A DNA stretch of 7,810 nucleotides, from NCBI GenBank assembly GCA_964427955.1, contig CAYRWY010000290.1:1-7810 (forward strand), read 5' to 3'. Below are positions 5,795-7,810 of the stretch, piece after piece. Numbering within the stretch: the stretch's first letter is position 1; every line of letters starts with the position of its first letter. The notes under the pieces are model-generated. The model ran no database searches, had not been told where the DNA came from, and saw nothing but the letters and a program-made list of their open reading frames with translations. A program made the position numbers and the translations under genes. The DNA comes from JACRBK01 sp964427955 (GTDB lineage Bacteria > Chloroflexota > Anaerolineae > Aggregatilineales > Aggregatilineaceae).

Positions 5795-7237
5795 ATGAAA
5801 AATTTCAAATATATCTGGATTGCGGGTCTGGTGGTCACGGCACTGCTGATCGTCGTGCCGGTGATTCTCGCCGTCGCCCCTGACAAAGACACCCCAGACT
5901 CCCCCTCGGATCACCTGCCCAAGCGTGCTCCCCATACCGATCACACCAACCTGATCAAGGGACCGTTCGCGACGGGCAGCGAGGTCACGTTGGCCTGCCT
6001 CTCGTGCCACAAAAACGCCGCCTACCAGGTGATGCAGACCACGCACTGGACCTGGCAGGCTCCGGCGGTGACGGTGGAAGGGCGTGACGAGCCGATCTCG
6101 ACCGGCAAAGCGAACGTGATCAACAATTTTTGCATCGGCATCCAGTCGAACTGGCCGGGCTGCACCAAGTGCCACGCCGGGTACGGGTGGGAGGATGCCA
6201 GTTTCGATTTTTCGAACCAGTCCAATGTCGATTGTTTGGTCTGCCACGAACAAACCGGCACCTACACCAAAGCCAGCGCGGGCCTTCCCGCGGAGGGCGT
6301 TGACCTGGTGTCCGTCGCCCAGAGTGTGGCCGCTCCTTCGCGCGAAAACTGCGGACGCTGTCACTTCGACGGCGGCGGCGGCAACGGCGTGAAGCACGGG
6401 GATATGGACGAAAGCCTGTACTACCCGTCCAGCCAGGAAGACGTGCACATGGGCCAGAACAACATGGTGTGCATCGACTGCCACCAGACCGCGGATCACC
6501 AGATCCAGGGCCGGGCGATGTCGGTCAGCGTGGATCAGGCCAACCAGGTGTACTGCACCGACTGCCACAGCACCGACGTGCATGAAGACACGCGCATCAC
6601 GGCCCATCTGGATACCGTCGCCTGCCAGACCTGCCATATCCCGCTCGGCGCCACGCGCGAGCCGACCAAGATGTCGTGGGACTGGTCCACTGCCGGTCAG
6701 GATATCGAAGAAGACCCGCACGAGTACCTCAAGATCAAGGGCAGCTTCGTCTACGAAAGCAACTTCATGCCCGAATACGCGTGGTATAACGGGTCGATCA
6801 CCCGCTACCTGCTCGGCGATCCCATCGATCCCACCGAGACGACGTCGATCAACACGCCGCTCGGCAGTGTCTCCGATCCGGCGGCGCTGCTGTGGCCGTT
6901 CAAGATTCACCGCGCCAAGCAGATCTACGACTCGGTCAACAACTACCTCCTGGTGCCCAAGACCGTCGGCGAGGGAGGCTATTGGACCGAGTTCAACTGG
7001 GACCAGGCAGCCCGGCTCGGCTCCGAAGTCACCGGCCTGGACTACAGCGGGCAGTATGGCTTCGCGCCAACCGAAATGTACTGGAACCTCAGCCACATGG
7101 TCGTACCGGCTTCCGAGGCCCTGCAATGCAACGACTGTCACGGCGACACCGGGCGTATCGATTGGCGGGCGCTGGGCTATTACGGCGATCCGATCCACTG
7201 GGGTGGACGTGAAGCCCAGGGACTATTGGCGAAGTAA
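5795..7237 (+). CDS. Octahaem c-type cytochrome, tetrathionate reductase (OTR) family
   Basis: A 480-residue exported multihaem cytochrome. The ATG at 5795 is chosen over the TTG at 5771 because AGGA (5784-5787) lies eight bases before it and it clears the upstream stop. A hydrophobic segment (about 6-28) follows KNFK; Pro after AVA disfavours cleavage, so it is probably a membrane anchor with the haem domain outside the membrane. Eight CxxCH motifs lie at 68, 123, 147, 186, 226, 254, 277 and 445. FCIGIQSNWPGCTKCHAGYGW (112-132) and NVDCLVCHEQTGTYTK (144-159) match OTR family landmarks. The Shewanella OTR has a lysine-ligated active-site haem and reduces tetrathionate, nitrite and hydroxylamine in vitro; its physiological substrate is not settled. 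Lys159 is my candidate for that ligand, by position after the third haem motif. Candidate distal ligands include His84, 201, 218, 235, 263, 271, 372 and 434. No frameshift is seen. Confidence 0.9.
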   Translation: MKNFKYIWIAGLVVTALLIVVPVILAVAPDKDTPDSPSDHLPKRAPHTDHTNLIKGPFATGSEVTLACLSCHKNAAYQVMQTTHWTWQAPAVTVEGRDEPISTGKANVINNFCIGIQSNWPGCTKCHAGYGWEDASFDFSNQSNVDCLVCHEQTGTYTKASAGLPAEGVDLVSVAQSVAAPSRENCGRCHFDGGGGNGVKHGDMDESLYYPSSQEDVHMGQNNMVCIDCHQTADHQIQGRAMSVSVDQANQVYCTDCHSTDVHEDTRITAHLDTVACQTCHIPLGATREPTKMSWDWSTAGQDIEEDPHEYLKIKGSFVYESNFMPEYAWYNGSITRYLLGDPIDPTETTSINTPLGSVSDPAALLWPFKIHRAKQIYDSVNNYLLVPKTVGEGGYWTEFNWDQAARLGSEVTGLDYSGQYGFAPTEMYWNLSHMVVPASEALQCNDCHGDTGRIDWRALGYYGDPIHWGGREAQGLLAK

Positions 7238-7260
7238 CTCATCCATAAGAGCGACTATTT

Positions 7261-7810
7261 ATGTCTATCCCCCACGTGAAAACCATGAAATACCTGCCAG
7301 GTCTGGTGGCGCTGGCGGTGGGACTGCTGATGGCTGCGCTGTTCCTCACCGTTCGCCAGCACGCCGAGGCCCAAGGCTCGCCTATGCACCCCACCTTTCC
7401 TCTGCTGGATGCAAACGGCGAGAACGTGTTGGAGTCCGGTAACGCGGTCTCCACGATGGAAACGTGCGGCGGCTGCCACGATACTGCCTTCATCGCCCAA
7501 CACAGCTTCCACACCGATGTCGGTCTCAGCGCGCTGACCACCGCAGGGACTGTCCCAGGCGGCGAAGCCTGGGATACCAGCACCGGCCTGTTTGGCCGCT
7601 GGGACCCGCTGCTCTACCGTTACCTGTCTCCGCAAGGCGACCAGCGGGTTGATCTCTCGACCGCAGAATGGATTCAGGTCTTCGGGACACGTCACGTCGG
7701 CGGCGGTCCGGCAGAATACGGCCCGGACGGCCAGCCGCTCACCGAAACCTTTGGCGAGAGCGGCAACCGCGCCAACTACACCGTCGATCCTGAAACCGGC
7801 GAGTTGGTCC
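7261..7810 (+). CDS. Exported c-type cytochrome, 3' partial (probably multihaem)
   Basis: An open frame runs from ATG 7261 to the window end (183 codons, no stop). It begins 23 bases after the octahaem gene, with only a weak AAGAG (7247-7251) upstream; an alternative ATG at 7285 gives MKYLPGL and a more typical signal peptide. A hydrophobic stretch (about 12-30) is followed by HAEA|QG, a plausible signal-peptidase site after residue 37, or it may stay as an anchor. One CxxCH (CGGCH, 69-73) is visible, then IAQHSFHTDVG (78-88), whose histidines may supply distal haem ligands, and a region rich in W, G and D (FGRWDPLLYRYL). From the context and the one haem motif so early in the chain, I infer a multihaem electron-transfer partner of the octahaem enzyme. 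The precise family is not recognised and more haems, if present, lie beyond the window. Confidence 0.75.
   Translation, partial: MSIPHVKTMKYLPGLVALAVGLLMAALFLTVRQHAEAQGSPMHPTFPLLDANGENVLESGNAVSTMETCGGCHDTAFIAQHSFHTDVGLSALTTAGTVPGGEAWDTSTGLFGRWDPLLYRYLSPQGDQRVDLSTAEWIQVFGTRHVGGGPAEYGPDGQPLTETFGESGNRANYTVDPETGELV

Noticed and set aside
5729..7198. 489-codon open frame on the minus strand opposite the octahaem cytochrome gene
   Set aside because: Its translation is rich in V, A, H, R and G with no recognisable domain, and it mirrors a clearly real gene with eight CxxCH motifs; long antisense frames are common in GC-rich coding DNA.
6582..7442. 286-codon plus-strand frame overlapping both cytochrome genes
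   Set aside because: Its composition (R, S, P, T) is that of a shifted reading of GC-rich DNA, and it would cross the real stop and start of the two cytochrome genes.

Overview
The window is GC-rich, densely coded DNA with no rRNA, tRNA, insertion sequence or CRISPR array that I can recognise. The mix of genes suggests a bacterium of the Chloroflexota (Anaerolineae-like). The basis is a very large BTAD/NB-ARC/TPR regulator, a small stand-alone ParB-like protein with a DGHHR motif, and an ArsR-type repressor driving multihaem cytochromes. This placement is inference from gene types, not a sequence match.

Left part (1-1942): the 3' end of a predicted RecB-family (TM0106-like) nuclease with a DEDD-type exonuclease domain is followed 12 bases later by a galactose-mutarotase-fold protein. 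A perfect GC-rich hairpin then separates this pair from a convergent ParB/Srx-like gene on the minus strand.

Centre (1943-5350): a 135-base divergent intergenic region carries a ladder of GTCTCA-like direct repeats at 11-12 base spacing in front of a probable extended -10 promoter. Downstream lies a 1090-residue regulator: winged helix, BTAD, NB-ARC-type ATPase, then at least six TPR units in exact 40-residue register. The repeat ladder resembles sites bound by SARP/BTAD activators, so self-regulation is a reasonable hypothesis.

Right part (5351-7810): this is the most interesting unit. A 110-base AT-richer intergenic region holds a perfect TGTGA-N6-TCACA site (CRP/FNR-family type) and an 18-bp perfect palindrome containing ATTC-N8-GAAT. 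It leads into a tight operon of an ArsR/SmtB-fold repressor, an octahaem cytochrome c of the tetrathionate-reductase (OTR) family, and a second exported cytochrome c cut off by the window end. The repressor lacks the known metal-site motifs and has a single cysteine. With the ATTC-N8-GAAT operator, which I recall from the sulfide/persulfide sensors SqrR and BigR, this suggests a respiratory module for a sulfur or nitrogen oxyanion. Such a module would be repressed by the ArsR protein and possibly activated by a CRP/FNR protein. The substrate and signal cannot be read from the sequence.
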